DNA from: Paenilisteria portnoyi
GTDB taxonomy: Bacteria > Bacillota > Bacilli > Lactobacillales > Listeriaceae
Direction: 5' to 3'
Length of the DNA stretch: 64,000 nucleotides
NCBI RefSeq assembly: GCF_014322795.1
Contig: NZ_JAASTT010000001.1
Location: 186,001 to 250,000, forward strand
A program made the position numbers and the translations under genes. Within the stretch, counting starts at the first letter, position 1. The number at the start of each line of letters is the position of its first letter. Positions 1 to 8,691 of this stretch are shown in pieces. The notes below the pieces were generated by a model, which was given only the letters and a program-made list of their open reading frames with translations, searched no databases and was not told where the DNA came from.

Positions 1-726
1 ACTCGCTGAAAAGTACCCTTTCTTGCCCTGATAATTAATTTCAAACCAGTCATTTTTCAAGTTATCGTAATCTACCTGAATAGCCGCATGTTGAGGTAAA
101 ACAAAAGCAACCCCCGAATCCCACTTACCCGCTTCTTTCCGGATGCCTAGATTTTGCTTCGCGTATAGCCATTGCTTTCCTTTTTTCGTTTTCACACTTA
201 ATTTTGCAGCTACCGCATTTTTAAAACGTGTAAATTCAGACGGAGACTTCACCCAAGGCGCTGGACAATTTTTGCTTGTCACATCGTAGTGACGCACAAT
301 ATCCGTCGCTTTTAGGTGATGCGCTTTACACAATTCTGCAACAACATCAACCGCTCTGTTAAATGTAGCCATTGTGATATTTCCTTTTTTATCAATACAC
401 ATTTCCACGCCAATTGCCTTGAAATTCGCGTTATTTAGTAAGGCTGGAACCCCACGATATGGTTTGCCACCTACCCTTTTTTGCACGTCATTCGCTTGAT
501 AGGCAACCTCGTTGGTTGGCACAATACAAATCGCCTCTTTGTCATCCACAAAGATATGCGCGGATGCATAACGGTCTCGTAAATTATTGAAGTAATTATG
601 ATGATTCTCTGCCGTGGCGCCTGGATTGGCCGTGTAGTGCATAATAATTTTGTTCGTATTGGTCAACCGAATACCCGGTCTAGAATACGGATTTACTCGA
701 ATATACTCCGTCTTAATTACGCTCAT
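1..726 (-). CDS. Phage endolysin, N-acetylmuramoyl-L-alanine amidase (3' end outside window)
   Basis: Cleaves the bond between muramic acid and L-alanine in host peptidoglycan at the end of the lytic cycle. At least 242 codons are visible and the frame is still open at base 1. Residues ~25-170 look like an Ami_2/PGRP zinc amidase: an early IIMHYTA motif supplies the first zinc histidine and a later DIVRHYDVTSKNCPAPW motif supplies the second histidine and the cysteine ligand. The following residues (KNDWFEINYQGKKGYFSA) look like the start of an SH3-type wall-binding domain. The ATG overlaps the holin stop (ATGA), so translation is probably coupled. Last gene of the lysis cassette. Confidence 0.9.
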   Translation of the reverse strand, partial: MSVIKTEYIRVNPYSRPGIRLTNTNKIIMHYTANPGATAENHHNYFNNLRDRYASAHIFVDDKEAICIVPTNEVAYQANDVQKRVGGKPYRGVPALLNNANFKAIGVEMCIDKKGNITMATFNRAVDVVAELCKAHHLKATDIVRHYDVTSKNCPAPWVKSPSEFTRFKNAVAAKLSVKTKKGKQWLYAKQNLGIRKEAGKWDSGVAFVLPQHAAIQVDYDNLKNDWFEINYQGKKGYFSAS

Positions 727-998
727 TTGTAGTCACCTTGCTTTCCTTTTGTTTTTACCATTTTCATTTGTACATCAGAAGCTTGCGCCGCTTTTGTGAA
801 GCTTTGATTTTTCCAAAAGGCGATAATCGCCGTTACAGCTGTAAAAGTAAATGTGACAAACTGCTCTACCATATCGTCATCAAAAGGCAACGGGCTAATA
901 CCTAACATCGCTAGCAATTGATTAATCAATGCCACGGCTAATAGCGCCGTTCTCACCCACGTCGATACGTTCACATTTTTAAAATTAAATTTTTTCAT
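723..998 (-). CDS. Holin, phi LC3 / XhlB-like family
   Basis: Small membrane protein of 91 aa that would form the membrane lesion releasing the endolysin. A hydrophobic segment at residues ~14-33 (ALLAVALINQLLAMLGISPL) and a second at ~46-62 (FVTFTFTAVTAIIAFW) are followed by a lysine-rich C-terminus, the usual holin plan. The ATG at 998 is preferred over an in-frame GTG three codons upstream because an AAGGAG ribosome site lies 8 nt before it. Directly upstream of, and overlapping, the endolysin gene. Confidence 0.85.
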   Translation of the reverse strand: MKKFNFKNVNVSTWVRTALLAVALINQLLAMLGISPLPFDDDMVEQFVTFTFTAVTAIIAFWKNQSFTKAAQASDVQMKMVKTKGKQGDYK

Positions 999-1016
999 TT
1001 GAATCACTCCTTATTT

Positions 1017-1409
1017 TTAATTCCAAAATAACGGTGCTAGCTTGACGATTGCTGTAATCAAACCGCCTGTTACAGTTATTAAGGCTATTATTATTGCTGA
1101 ATTACTTTTCTTTTTCTCGGTTCCTTCCTCTGCACTTCCCTGTATCTTACTTATATCTAAATCGTGCTTATGCAAATGATCTGTCGTATTGTTTGCGAAA
1201 CGCTCCAGCGTCTCTGACATTTTTTCTGTATTTTTTGCCGTTTGCTCTGCTGAAAACGCAAGTGGTATAACGATTTCTTTTAAATCCGATACATCTTCAC
1301 GCACCTCCTTAATATCAGATGTCAACTCTTTTTTTATTTTGTCACCGTGTTTGAGCAATTCCAATTGCGTAACGTAATTTGTCACCCCTTCTTTTGTTTC
1401 TGTTTCCAT
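1017..1409 (-). CDS. XhlA-like lysis accessory membrane protein
   Basis: 130 aa. Mostly polar, predicted coiled coil (residues ~20-95) followed by one C-terminal hydrophobic segment (~105-125, IIIALITVTGGLITAIVKLA). This matches the haemolysin XhlA plan in PBSX, where XhlA acts with the holin XhlB; position beside the holin supports the call. Overlaps the next upstream gene by 28 nt. Assignment rests on architecture and context, not on a specific motif. Confidence 0.6.
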   Translation of the reverse strand: METETKEGVTNYVTQLELLKHGDKIKKELTSDIKEVREDVSDLKEIVIPLAFSAEQTAKNTEKMSETLERFANNTTDHLHKHDLDISKIQGSAEEGTEKKKSNSAIIIALITVTGGLITAIVKLAPLFWN

Positions 1410-1831
1410 ACCTCTAAACCTCCCAGCAACGCTATAAATAAATTAAAACATCCCGATATGGCATATCTCGCAGGCAACATCATGGAATGAGAAACCTCAA
1501 AGCTTGCCGAAGCGTATAAAAATAGAATCGCTGCACCGACAGTTCCTCCTACAATAAAATTGATAAATTTCGTCCCGGTCTCTTGGATGTTCGCAATAAA
1601 AAGCAACACGCCGCTTACGATGAACAGTAGCCCCCAAGCGTTAATACCCATTATTTCCTCCATTAATTGATACGTTCGACTTTTTTCTGTTATCGCATCC
1701 CCTGAAATTATTAAGAAAAAGCCAGTTATTATGTTGAAAAGCGATGTATATAGAAGAAATAAAATAGCAAGTATCTCTTTATAATGTAGTTCTCGTAGTT
1801 GCTTTGATAGCTTGCCTAACAACAGTTTCAT
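1382..1831 (-). CDS. Polytopic membrane protein of the lysis region
   Basis: 149 aa, about four hydrophobic segments (~20-42, ~65-80, ~88-105, ~120-140) with a short basic tail. A GGAGGG-type ribosome site precedes the ATG. No enzyme motif is seen. Its place between tail fibre and XhlA-like genes suggests a lysis or lysis-timing role (second holin or antiholin), which is inference only. Confidence 0.6.
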   Translation of the reverse strand: MKLLLGKLSKQLRELHYKEILAILFLLYTSLFNIITGFFLIISGDAITEKSRTYQLMEEIMGINAWGLLFIVSGVLLFIANIQETGTKFINFIVGGTVGAAILFLYASASFEVSHSMMLPARYAISGCFNLFIALLGGLEVWKQKQKKG

Positions 1832-1853
1832 AAAGCATCCCTCCTTATCTCAT

Positions 1854-1875
1854 AAAAAATACGCCCAGTAGGCGC
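1854..1875 (-). terminator. Weak intrinsic terminator or attenuator before the lysis genes
   Basis: On the minus strand a 5-bp stem (GCGCC/GGCGT, one wobble) with a 5-nt loop is followed by a T-rich run. It sits directly after the stop of the 76-aa gene and before the lysis cassette, so it may only reduce read-through. The stem is short. Confidence 0.4.
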
Positions 1876-1876
1876 T

Positions 1877-2107
1877 TTATCCATATATTTCTTTTTTAAG
1901 CTGTTCAAGCAGATCTTTGTTGGCCTCTTGCAATTCTTCCTGCTTCGTTTTATCAAGAACCGCAACACCATTAATAATGTTCACACAGTCTATATTAGTG
2001 ACTAGCGACTCGTCCGATTCAATGAGTACATAGCCATCTTCCGCCTTAGGTGCTACCCATTCATTTACATAACCATCCGCACCAATTTTTACAAACGCTT
2101 TAACCAT
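1877..2107 (-). CDS. Small tail-fibre-associated protein (unknown)
   Basis: 76 aa, acidic, ending in a helical, charged segment (QEELQEANKDLLEQLKKEIYG). The ATG at 2107 has a GGAG site 8 nt upstream, so it is preferred over an in-frame GTG. Small proteins of this type commonly follow the tail fibre gene in Listeria and other Firmicute phages (XkdX-like position). Function unknown. Confidence 0.6.
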   Translation of the reverse strand: MVKAFVKIGADGYVNEWVAPKAEDGYVLIESDESLVTNIDCVNIINGVAVLDKTKQEELQEANKDLLEQLKKEIYG

Positions 2108-2112
2108 TTTTA

Positions 2113-4383
2113 TCACTCCATTCTTATATTTGAAATCGCCCAGCTAGAATCAGGGGATGCCGCATTACTTGCATAACCCGTTATAGTTCCAGTACTCCCG
2201 CTTACTGTGAATTTAACAGCTTTCTTTTCGCCGTTGACACTTTGCGGCATTGGTAACCAACACGCTTTTCCTAAATTGCGATCGATGAAGTCTTTCGCGA
2301 GAAAAATTTCAAATTTACCGTAATCGAGCGACCCTGTCCCAACTTGATACCGCACTACTTCGATATACAGCCCTTTTTTCATATTGACGTGATTCCAGGT
2401 ATAACTCTGCGTATCGCTTAAATAAACAGCGACATTCGATACTATCGTTTTACTGGTAAAGTAAGAATCAGTGTAAGATTTCGCGTTGTTTTCTGCCGTG
2501 TTCGCTTTTCCTTGTGCCCCAGTAGGTGTTTCTTTAGCATTCCAGTCAGTCCGCTCGCTCGCCGTAAGATGCTTTACTACATCGTTCGCATGATTAGCCA
2601 TTGAGGTATCTGTGTATGATTTACTAGTATCGATTGCAGCATTTGCTTTTTCTTGCGCCCCTGAGACAGTTTCCTTCGCATTCCAGTTTGTTCTTTCTGC
2701 TGACGTTACATGCTTAATTGTATCGCCAGTATGCGTTGTTAAAGAAGATTGTATAGCTGATACATCGTCTACTATCGCGACTTCTTTTCCATTTTTCAAT
2801 AGCGATGTGGTTTTGAATTCCACTTTTTCGAGCTGAGAATTTCCGTAGCCAGAAAAAATAAGATTTTTGTAGGCTTGAACACATGTATCATAGTAGTTTC
2901 TAAGAATCCGAATCCACCACACAACAGTAAATGCTGACCCTGCAAGTGTCACTCCTCCAGTTTCAATAATAGTTGCTCTTGATTTTTGAGAAGTAATAGG
3001 GCCAAATCCGACAATATAGGATGATGTTGATGTTAAAGGCATGATAAAAAAGTCACCATCACCAACGATATTTCCTTCACCCACAACGATATCTAAGCCA
3101 CGTGACCAAACACCTCCTTCAAAAATATCAAATCTAATCTTTGTTCCATCTGGTTGTGGTGCTATATAGTGCTTAATCTCGCCAACCTTGCCAGCCAAAG
3201 CAATGACAGCCTCACTATTTATAGCGCCTTTCATTGTTCCGCCAGTATTAGCTAGACTATAATTTTTAGCGTTTGTTTCCGCTTGATTAGCCTTCACTTG
3301 TGCTGTAGCTGGAGTCTCTTTTCCATTCCAATCTAAACGTTCAGCAGCCGTTATATGTCGAATAGTGTCATCTGTGTGTGCTTTTAAATCTTCATTTAAT
3401 GCAACATCTTTTCCGTTTAAACGTAGGTAACTCTGCAAAAAGTTAACGCCTGGTCCCGAAATACCACCAATGCCGGAAACATCTAACGGTGCCGAGAATT
3501 GAAGATAGTTTTTGGTATTATCAGCATTTCGGGTTACCCGATGCCACCATAGCAATTGCATATAGCCTAGTGTCATAACCTGATCGTTGATATAATAACG
3601 AACATTATCAGCTACCATTGGTGCTGTTCCAGTTAGCGTTGTTTCATTGGGACTCCAAGCATTGATTGTGAAGTCACCACTTTCCGAGCTTGCTCCCAAA
3701 CCTGACCCAACTATTATTTCTAAATAACGGGTATACACATTATTTTCTCTTAATTCTACTTTCACTTTTGTACCGGCCACTTGTTTACCACGTGCCCAAC
3801 TGAAACCTCCGCTAGCCATTCTAGCTTGAATTGGGGTCTGAGCAGTCGAAGCAATTTGCCCGCTCATCTCACCTCCAGCAAGAGGCAGAGCATAGTTTTT
3901 AGCATTTGTTTCCGCCTGATTAGCAATTGTTTGCGCGAATTTTTCGATGGCAGCCTTGGTTGTCAAGGGTGTCATATATAATGTTGCCAGCGATCCGTCT
4001 AATGCCTGTGCATTTGTGGCCGTATCGTAATCCTTCACATTACCAAGTCCCACGTCCGTTTTACTCAGTTGAATGATACCAGTACGGCCATTCACTGATT
4101 TAATCGATTGTAAGGCTGTAATCGCGAGACTAACTAAATAAGGACTCATATACTTAACCTTACTCGTCCCAGCACTTGCCTCTGCATCTGTTGCTAAACC
4201 ATAGTTGAATACACTTCCAAGCCCAAGGTCATTTTTTGTTAGTTTGTGATCATTGGGAACACTCATATGCCGATTTAATTCCTCGGTGAGTGCTTTAAGC
4301 GTTTGTTCCCATTTGTTAAAATCCTCTGGGAGTACGGGCTTTTCATCATCCCAAGTAGCTGGATTATAGTTATCAATTACCAT
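2113..4383 (-). CDS. Tail fibre / putative receptor-binding protein
   Basis: 756 aa. The N-terminus carries two tail-fibre-type repeats (LTKNDLGLGSV and LSKTDVGLGNV, each followed by a D/G-rich stretch). The middle has two related beta-rich blocks with GLDIVVGEG/YLEIIVGSG motifs. At least three copies of a spacer repeat built around HxxDxIKHxTxxERxxWNxKET alternate with AENNAKSYTD/AETNAKNY segments. This is the modular plan of trimeric fibres that bind the cell surface. It lies right after the baseplate genes, where host-range determinants are found. Confidence 0.85.
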   Translation of the reverse strand: MVIDNYNPATWDDEKPVLPEDFNKWEQTLKALTEELNRHMSVPNDHKLTKNDLGLGSVFNYGLATDAEASAGTSKVKYMSPYLVSLAITALQSIKSVNGRTGIIQLSKTDVGLGNVKDYDTATNAQALDGSLATLYMTPLTTKAAIEKFAQTIANQAETNAKNYALPLAGGEMSGQIASTAQTPIQARMASGGFSWARGKQVAGTKVKVELRENNVYTRYLEIIVGSGLGASSESGDFTINAWSPNETTLTGTAPMVADNVRYYINDQVMTLGYMQLLWWHRVTRNADNTKNYLQFSAPLDVSGIGGISGPGVNFLQSYLRLNGKDVALNEDLKAHTDDTIRHITAAERLDWNGKETPATAQVKANQAETNAKNYSLANTGGTMKGAINSEAVIALAGKVGEIKHYIAPQPDGTKIRFDIFEGGVWSRGLDIVVGEGNIVGDGDFFIMPLTSTSSYIVGFGPITSQKSRATIIETGGVTLAGSAFTVVWWIRILRNYYDTCVQAYKNLIFSGYGNSQLEKVEFKTTSLLKNGKEVAIVDDVSAIQSSLTTHTGDTIKHVTSAERTNWNAKETVSGAQEKANAAIDTSKSYTDTSMANHANDVVKHLTASERTDWNAKETPTGAQGKANTAENNAKSYTDSYFTSKTIVSNVAVYLSDTQSYTWNHVNMKKGLYIEVVRYQVGTGSLDYGKFEIFLAKDFIDRNLGKACWLPMPQSVNGEKKAVKFTVSGSTGTITGYASNAASPDSSWAISNIRME

Positions 4384-4384
4384 T

Positions 4385-4657
4385 TTAAATCACCTCAAAT
4401 GTAAATCTAAAGTCAAGCGTGATGCTATCTCTAACATCTACTTGCGAGCTTCGTTCTGTAATTAATGCATTGTTTTCATCAAATATTTTAACGGATTTTA
4501 TTTGTGTGATTGTAGGACTGCGATCTGTTATTACCGTGACGGCATTTGAACTCCGAGTTATTGACTTAATCGGAACATTGATATCATTTACAGTAACTTT
4601 CTTGATTCGGCCCTCTAAATCCAGTGCAGCTCGTTCACGATATACATTACTTATCAT
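4385..4657 (-). CDS. Small phage tail-region protein (unknown)
   Basis: 90 aa, beta-rich, soluble. Lies between the YmfQ-type baseplate gene (4-nt overlap) and the tail fibre gene (1-nt gap), so it is translated with the baseplate operon. Candidate connector or fibre chaperone by position only; no motif recognised. Confidence 0.6.
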   Translation of the reverse strand: MISNVYRERAALDLEGRIKKVTVNDINVPIKSITRSSNAVTVITDRSPTITQIKSVKIFDENNALITERSSQVDVRDSITLDFRFTFEVI

Positions 4658-5247
4658 AGTTCCACCTCGTTATTTGACATCAATAATGGCATTCCAAAGA
4701 CAATTTCACGAACTTTTCGATACCTTCTATTGTTTACAAACACCTTATCTTTAATGTTTATCGTGTCGGCGGTACTGGTCCTCATCGTGTATCCTAAATG
4801 AGCAGGCTTAGTCTTTTCAATCATGGCGGTAATTTCAGCGAAGTACTGAATATCCGCTAGATCATAATCCACGATGAAGTGATATAAGTGATGTAAAACC
4901 GTAACCTGCGCCGAAGGGTTCTTTAAGTATTGATTTACTAATGATTCGATGGTGAATCTGTTAGCTACAACCGTAGTTCCTAGCTTATCCATGATTCTTT
5001 TTCGACGTACTTCTATGGAATCATCAACGGATCCGACAACACCATAAATATTTTCTAATCTGGCTATGGACCATGTTGTTGTTTCAGGAAAAGTTTGCTC
5101 AATGACATCAAATACTTGATTTTCATGGAGCTGAATTTCATTTGCCTCTGCCCTTAGTATTTCATCGATTTCTTGAATATCCGTTATAAACGCTGGCAGA
5201 CGGTTCTTTAATGCCTCATACATTTCTTCATACATTTCTTCATTCAT
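4654..5247 (-). CDS. xkdU: Baseplate/tail protein, YmfQ / XkdU (gpI-like) family
   Basis: 197 aa. Starts with an acidic helix, then a conserved DI..I..IL..E..EI pattern and a W-x-ARLENIYG segment typical of the DUF2313 (YmfQ) family that partners gpJ-like protein at the baseplate edge. The ATG at 5247 follows an AGGTGA site. Located immediately downstream of the XkdT homologue, as in PBSX and Mu-like tails. Confidence 0.8.
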   Translation of the reverse strand: MNEEMYEEMYEALKNRLPAFITDIQEIDEILRAEANEIQLHENQVFDVIEQTFPETTTWSIARLENIYGVVGSVDDSIEVRRKRIMDKLGTTVVANRFTIESLVNQYLKNPSAQVTVLHHLYHFIVDYDLADIQYFAEITAMIEKTKPAHLGYTMRTSTADTINIKDKVFVNNRRYRKVREIVFGMPLLMSNNEVEL

Positions 5248-5261
5248 TTCGTTCACCTCGA

Positions 5262-6347
5262 TTAAAGTAGAGTGAAATCAATCTGACCGATTCGCGGTAT
5301 TTCATTCTCATTAGGTGTTACATTTCCTAGGTTTCCATTCAGCATAATATTGAAATTATCCAAGACTGACGGCGCTGAAAAGATGACATTAGCAATGACC
5401 GCCAGCTTAATAGTCGAAGAATCGCCATCGGCAAATGTCGCTTCTTTAAATAGTCGCTGTAATGTTGGAGTGATTTCAAAAATAACATCATTAATATTTT
5501 TACCTTCTTTCAACACCAGTTCACCGGTTATATCGATATCGATCCACGTTGCACTTTCAACAAACACTTTGGAGCCAATAGGTGCGGCACCTTCACCTTG
5601 TCGCTCATCAGGATCTATATATTTTTTAACTTCGGCTACCAATTCAGCAGTTGCCGGCTCTAAATTGGAATTGGCGATTACAATTTTCACTGTGCCGTCC
5701 CCATACGCTAGCGGGTAAATCTTTGCTTTCCCAACTCCTTTTACTTCCTCTGCCCAAGCTTTATAGTGTTCTCGATTACCAGAAAACGCTTCTTTTTGAA
5801 GTTTTACGAAAAATCGTTTCCTGAATGCTTCCAGCTCTTCCTCATCCTGAGCTGGTATTAGTACATCAACGATTTCAGCTGTTGCTAGCCCATAAATATT
5901 ATCGAGAGCCAGCAGTTTTTCACCTTTGAAATCCGTATTACCAGCAAGCCCAGGGGACTCGCATTCTACTTTTTGATACTCGGTCTCATTACTAGAATCG
6001 GTCACTCTAAAATAAAGGTTCGCAGATTCAACAAAAAAACGAGACCCTATCGGGACCTCGATTCTTGTTTGTTTTTCATCTAAGCATTTCAAACTACGAA
6101 TAGCCGTTGTAGCGCCTTTTCTTAAAATCCCGTAGGGCTTAGCGGCACGTTCTAAATACTCGTCGGGAGCCGTATCAAAAAATACGAGTTCAATTACGTT
6201 CTCAAGCCAAACATAGTGAAGTGCTAATTGTGAAGCAGCTGGGGCCAAACTATTCCATATCATGCTGCCTTCACGTTTATCAAGATCATCAGAAACATCA
6301 TCTAACATTTGTTCCAAGATATTTTCGAATGTCATGTTTTCAAACAT
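5262..6347 (-). CDS. xkdT: Baseplate J family protein (XkdT-like)
   Basis: 361 aa, the family's usual size. The N-terminus (LDKREGSMIWNSLAPAA) and a central D.I.GLATAEIV...EEELEAFRKR.. segment, then REHYKAWAEEV-GVG.AKIYP, are hallmarks of gpJ/XkdT wedge proteins. It builds the baseplate periphery that triggers sheath contraction. Start overlaps the stop of xkdS (TAATG) with an AGGAGGTGA site upstream. Confidence 0.92.
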   Translation of the reverse strand: MFENMTFENILEQMLDDVSDDLDKREGSMIWNSLAPAASQLALHYVWLENVIELVFFDTAPDEYLERAAKPYGILRKGATTAIRSLKCLDEKQTRIEVPIGSRFFVESANLYFRVTDSSNETEYQKVECESPGLAGNTDFKGEKLLALDNIYGLATAEIVDVLIPAQDEEELEAFRKRFFVKLQKEAFSGNREHYKAWAEEVKGVGKAKIYPLAYGDGTVKIVIANSNLEPATAELVAEVKKYIDPDERQGEGAAPIGSKVFVESATWIDIDITGELVLKEGKNINDVIFEITPTLQRLFKEATFADGDSSTIKLAVIANVIFSAPSVLDNFNIMLNGNLGNVTPNENEIPRIGQIDFTLL

Positions 6348-6760
6348 TAATTAATCACCTCCTGGATATTTAACACACCTTCTGAACTATTCACTGTAAA
6401 GGACACAGTATAACTATCGTCGTTTTTTTCAATTACAAAGTCCAAAACACTCTCAACTCGCTCATCATAAATCAGCGCTTCTTCAATTAATCGCGGTATT
6501 TCCATTTCGATTAGTGCATCTGTCGCCTCTTTATCAGCAATTAAATCTGCTAATTCTGATCCAAAATCAGCAGAATAGGACTCATATGAAAAGCGCGATG
6601 TCCGTAGTGCTAAAATAACAAATTGCCGTAATGCCTCCAACCCATCAATCATACGACCAGTCAATTTATTGTTTTCAAAGTCAATTTCGTAGGTTTGAGA
6701 TGGGAAGATAATATCCGTATCTAATGCCTCAATACCAACTTCCGGCGTAGCATCTGCCAT
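6347..6760 (-). CDS. xkdS: Phage tail protein XkdS (DUF2634, gp25/W-like)
   Basis: 137 aa. Contains the DGLEALRQFVILALRTSRF.. YS.DFGSEL motif of the gp25-like baseplate wedge family. The ATG at 6760 has an AGGTGA site; an in-frame GTG three codons upstream is less likely. Sits between XkdR and XkdT as in PBSX. Confidence 0.88.
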   Translation of the reverse strand: MADATPEVGIEALDTDIIFPSQTYEIDFENNKLTGRMIDGLEALRQFVILALRTSRFSYESYSADFGSELADLIADKEATDALIEMEIPRLIEEALIYDERVESVLDFVIEKNDDSYTVSFTVNSSEGVLNIQEVIN

Positions 6761-6765
6761 TTTTA

Positions 6766-7023
6766 TCACCTCGCTATTTTATCGATTACAAAAAATTGTT
6801 GTCCCCCTTGTAGCTGCCCTATCATGACGGAATCACCGGAAACTAACGCTTTTTCAGCCACAGTATCACTCAAAATAAGTTGCTCATCCTCTAAAATCAG
6901 CTTCTCATTATCTTTAATTTTGATGCGAAGTGGTGCATCTGAAACAACCAATGCTGGTATGAAATCAGCGGCCCCGCTTGTTTGCATAATTCCCATAACA
7001 ATTTGCTGAATTTGTCTCTTCAT
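6766..7023 (-). CDS. xkdR: Phage tail protein XkdR (DUF2577)
   Basis: 85 aa, small beta protein. The pattern ...DAPLRIKI.D...LILEDEQLILSD... followed by a SGDSVMIGQLQGGQQFFVIDKI end fits the DUF2577 baseplate family. GAGGTGGG site before the ATG. Overlaps XkdQ by 4 nt. Confidence 0.8.
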   Translation of the reverse strand: MKRQIQQIVMGIMQTSGAADFIPALVVSDAPLRIKIKDNEKLILEDEQLILSDTVAEKALVSGDSVMIGQLQGGQQFFVIDKIAR

Positions 7024-7997
7024 AATCCCACCTCTGGAATTTTATTTTCTTTGATTAAAGTAACATTTGTCGTATGATTTGTACCTTTAAACGTATGTGT
7101 ATCACTATCGACATAATACTTCTGCTTTATAGCGTAACGGGGTATATTAGCTTGTACCGGCACTCCTGATACGATGTCAGGAACACCCACAAATGTTGCA
7201 GACAGATCGATATTTAATCCTTTTTTAGCATTTAATAGTTGTTTGGCCCGTTCATTTAACTGGGCTTGATTAAGATTATCTGATACGGATTCTGTATATT
7301 GGATGTTGCCATATTTTTCGTTAGTGTAATCATCTTTAGCATGGCCATAATAAGTTTTTTTACCTTTTGTTAGAATAACTTTCACTTTTGTAATAGCCTC
7401 TTCAATCGATGTAGTAAGGTTCACATCAATGATATTTTTGTACTCTTCCAGCAAGTAAATGTCGTCTGGATCGCTCCAAGTCGCCAATTCGATTTTGCCA
7501 GCTCTAGAAAAAACACGATACATATTCCCTGATTGTTTGTAAGTCTCACTTATTGCTTTTAAAATGATGTCATATCCTGAGGTGACAGAGGCAAATACCA
7601 AGGATTTTATTGTAAATCCCGTGTAGGAAATGTTGCCCCTAGCGATATCAAAATCATTCAAAACACGTGTTGCAATCTGATCTAAGCGCTGATTATTAAA
7701 CACATAAACATCCTTATTTGTGAGTAAATATTGCATTTTATCGTAACAAGTAATTGATACAACTGATTTTAATGTCAAATCACGCTTCCAAACGGTTCCT
7801 CGAAAAAGCTCCTTTCCCTTCCACTTGAACAAAATCGTATCACCTTCATACACTCCAGTGATTTCATGGCCATTTTTTGAAGTATAGAACAGATTAAATT
7901 TTAAAATTCGGGGCGCTTGATATCGTTTACCAGACCATGTAGCCTCTTCAATGGCTAGTTGTAACCACTCTGTTTCCGTTATCTTGTAAATTTCCAT
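7020..7997 (-). CDS. xkdQ: Phage tail hub protein XkdQ
   Basis: 325 aa, the family length. Resembles the XkdQ/YqbQ hub (gpD/VgrG-like fold): an N-terminal barrel (APRILKFNLFYTSKNGHEITGVYEGD), an early NQRLDQIATRVLNDFDI segment and the middle Q.G.MYRVFSRAGKIEL. Forms the baseplate hub with XkdP. ATG at 7997 chosen over a TTG immediately upstream. Confidence 0.85.
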   Translation of the reverse strand: MEIYKITETEWLQLAIEEATWSGKRYQAPRILKFNLFYTSKNGHEITGVYEGDTILFKWKGKELFRGTVWKRDLTLKSVVSITCYDKMQYLLTNKDVYVFNNQRLDQIATRVLNDFDIARGNISYTGFTIKSLVFASVTSGYDIILKAISETYKQSGNMYRVFSRAGKIELATWSDPDDIYLLEEYKNIIDVNLTTSIEEAITKVKVILTKGKKTYYGHAKDDYTNEKYGNIQYTESVSDNLNQAQLNERAKQLLNAKKGLNIDLSATFVGVPDIVSGVPVQANIPRYAIKQKYYVDSDTHTFKGTNHTTNVTLIKENKIPEVGL

Positions 7998-8013
7998 CAA
8001 ATGAATCGCCCCT

Positions 8014-8691
8014 TTACGGAATTATTAACGTTTGTCCTGGATAAATCCAATGACCTGGTTGTTTCACGTTCTTTTTGTCACGTTTAATCATCATGGTTTT
8101 GTTTTTATTCCATATCTTGCGCCAATCGTTGTGGTTACCGTAGTATTTTTTAGAAATGGCCCATAGTGTGTCACCACTTTTTACTTTGTGAGTGCGGGCT
8201 TTTGCTAGCGTATTTGGCCGCGTTGTCTTTTTGACAGGTTGCTTTTTCTTTATTTTTATTTTGTTCACTACGGTGAATTTGAATGATTTTAGTGTTATAT
8301 CAAAGTATAAATCGCCTATTTCTCCAGCTTTTTCATACACCTTGAAGGACTCAATCGAAACCATCGTGTTAATTCCTGCTCCAGTTACGATAAAATGAAC
8401 GGCATACATTTGATTCATCCAAGCCTCAATCTGACTTCTAAGCTGTGAAGGTGTTTTAGTCATTTTAAACTCGCAATATGGACCTTGATGTTTTGGGAAA
8501 AACGCCGAGAATGAAAATGTTTTCGCCCCCGGCTTTTGAATAACGGTGATTTCACCATAAGCAGTGATATCAAATGATTCATTCTTCCCTTGCGTCTCCA
8601 TATCTAATTTTTCAGGAAGGACAGGGAATCGAACACTTGTGACACCGCTGCGCATCCAAAATTCGTATACACTCTTAGCCAATTGGTCCAT
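8014..8691 (-). CDS. xkdP: Tail protein XkdP with C-terminal LysM domain
   Basis: 225 aa with this start. The N-terminus ([20 protein letters not shown]) is the XkdP pattern; the C-terminal ~50 residues are a LysM motif ([18 protein letters not shown]...WRKIWNKNK...PGQTLIIP) that binds peptidoglycan or, in tails, connects hub and tape measure. The start is ambiguous: ATG at 8691 has AGGGG directly adjacent, and an in-frame ATG at 8715 would add 8 residues. Overlaps the tape measure stop. Confidence 0.85.
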   Translation of the reverse strand: MDQLAKSVYEFWMRSGVTSVRFPVLPEKLDMETQGKNESFDITAYGEITVIQKPGAKTFSFSAFFPKHQGPYCEFKMTKTPSQLRSQIEAWMNQMYAVHFIVTGAGINTMVSIESFKVYEKAGEIGDLYFDITLKSFKFTVVNKIKIKKKQPVKKTTRPNTLAKARTHKVKSGDTLWAISKKYYGNHNDWRKIWNKNKTMMIKRDKKNVKQPGHWIYPGQTLIIP

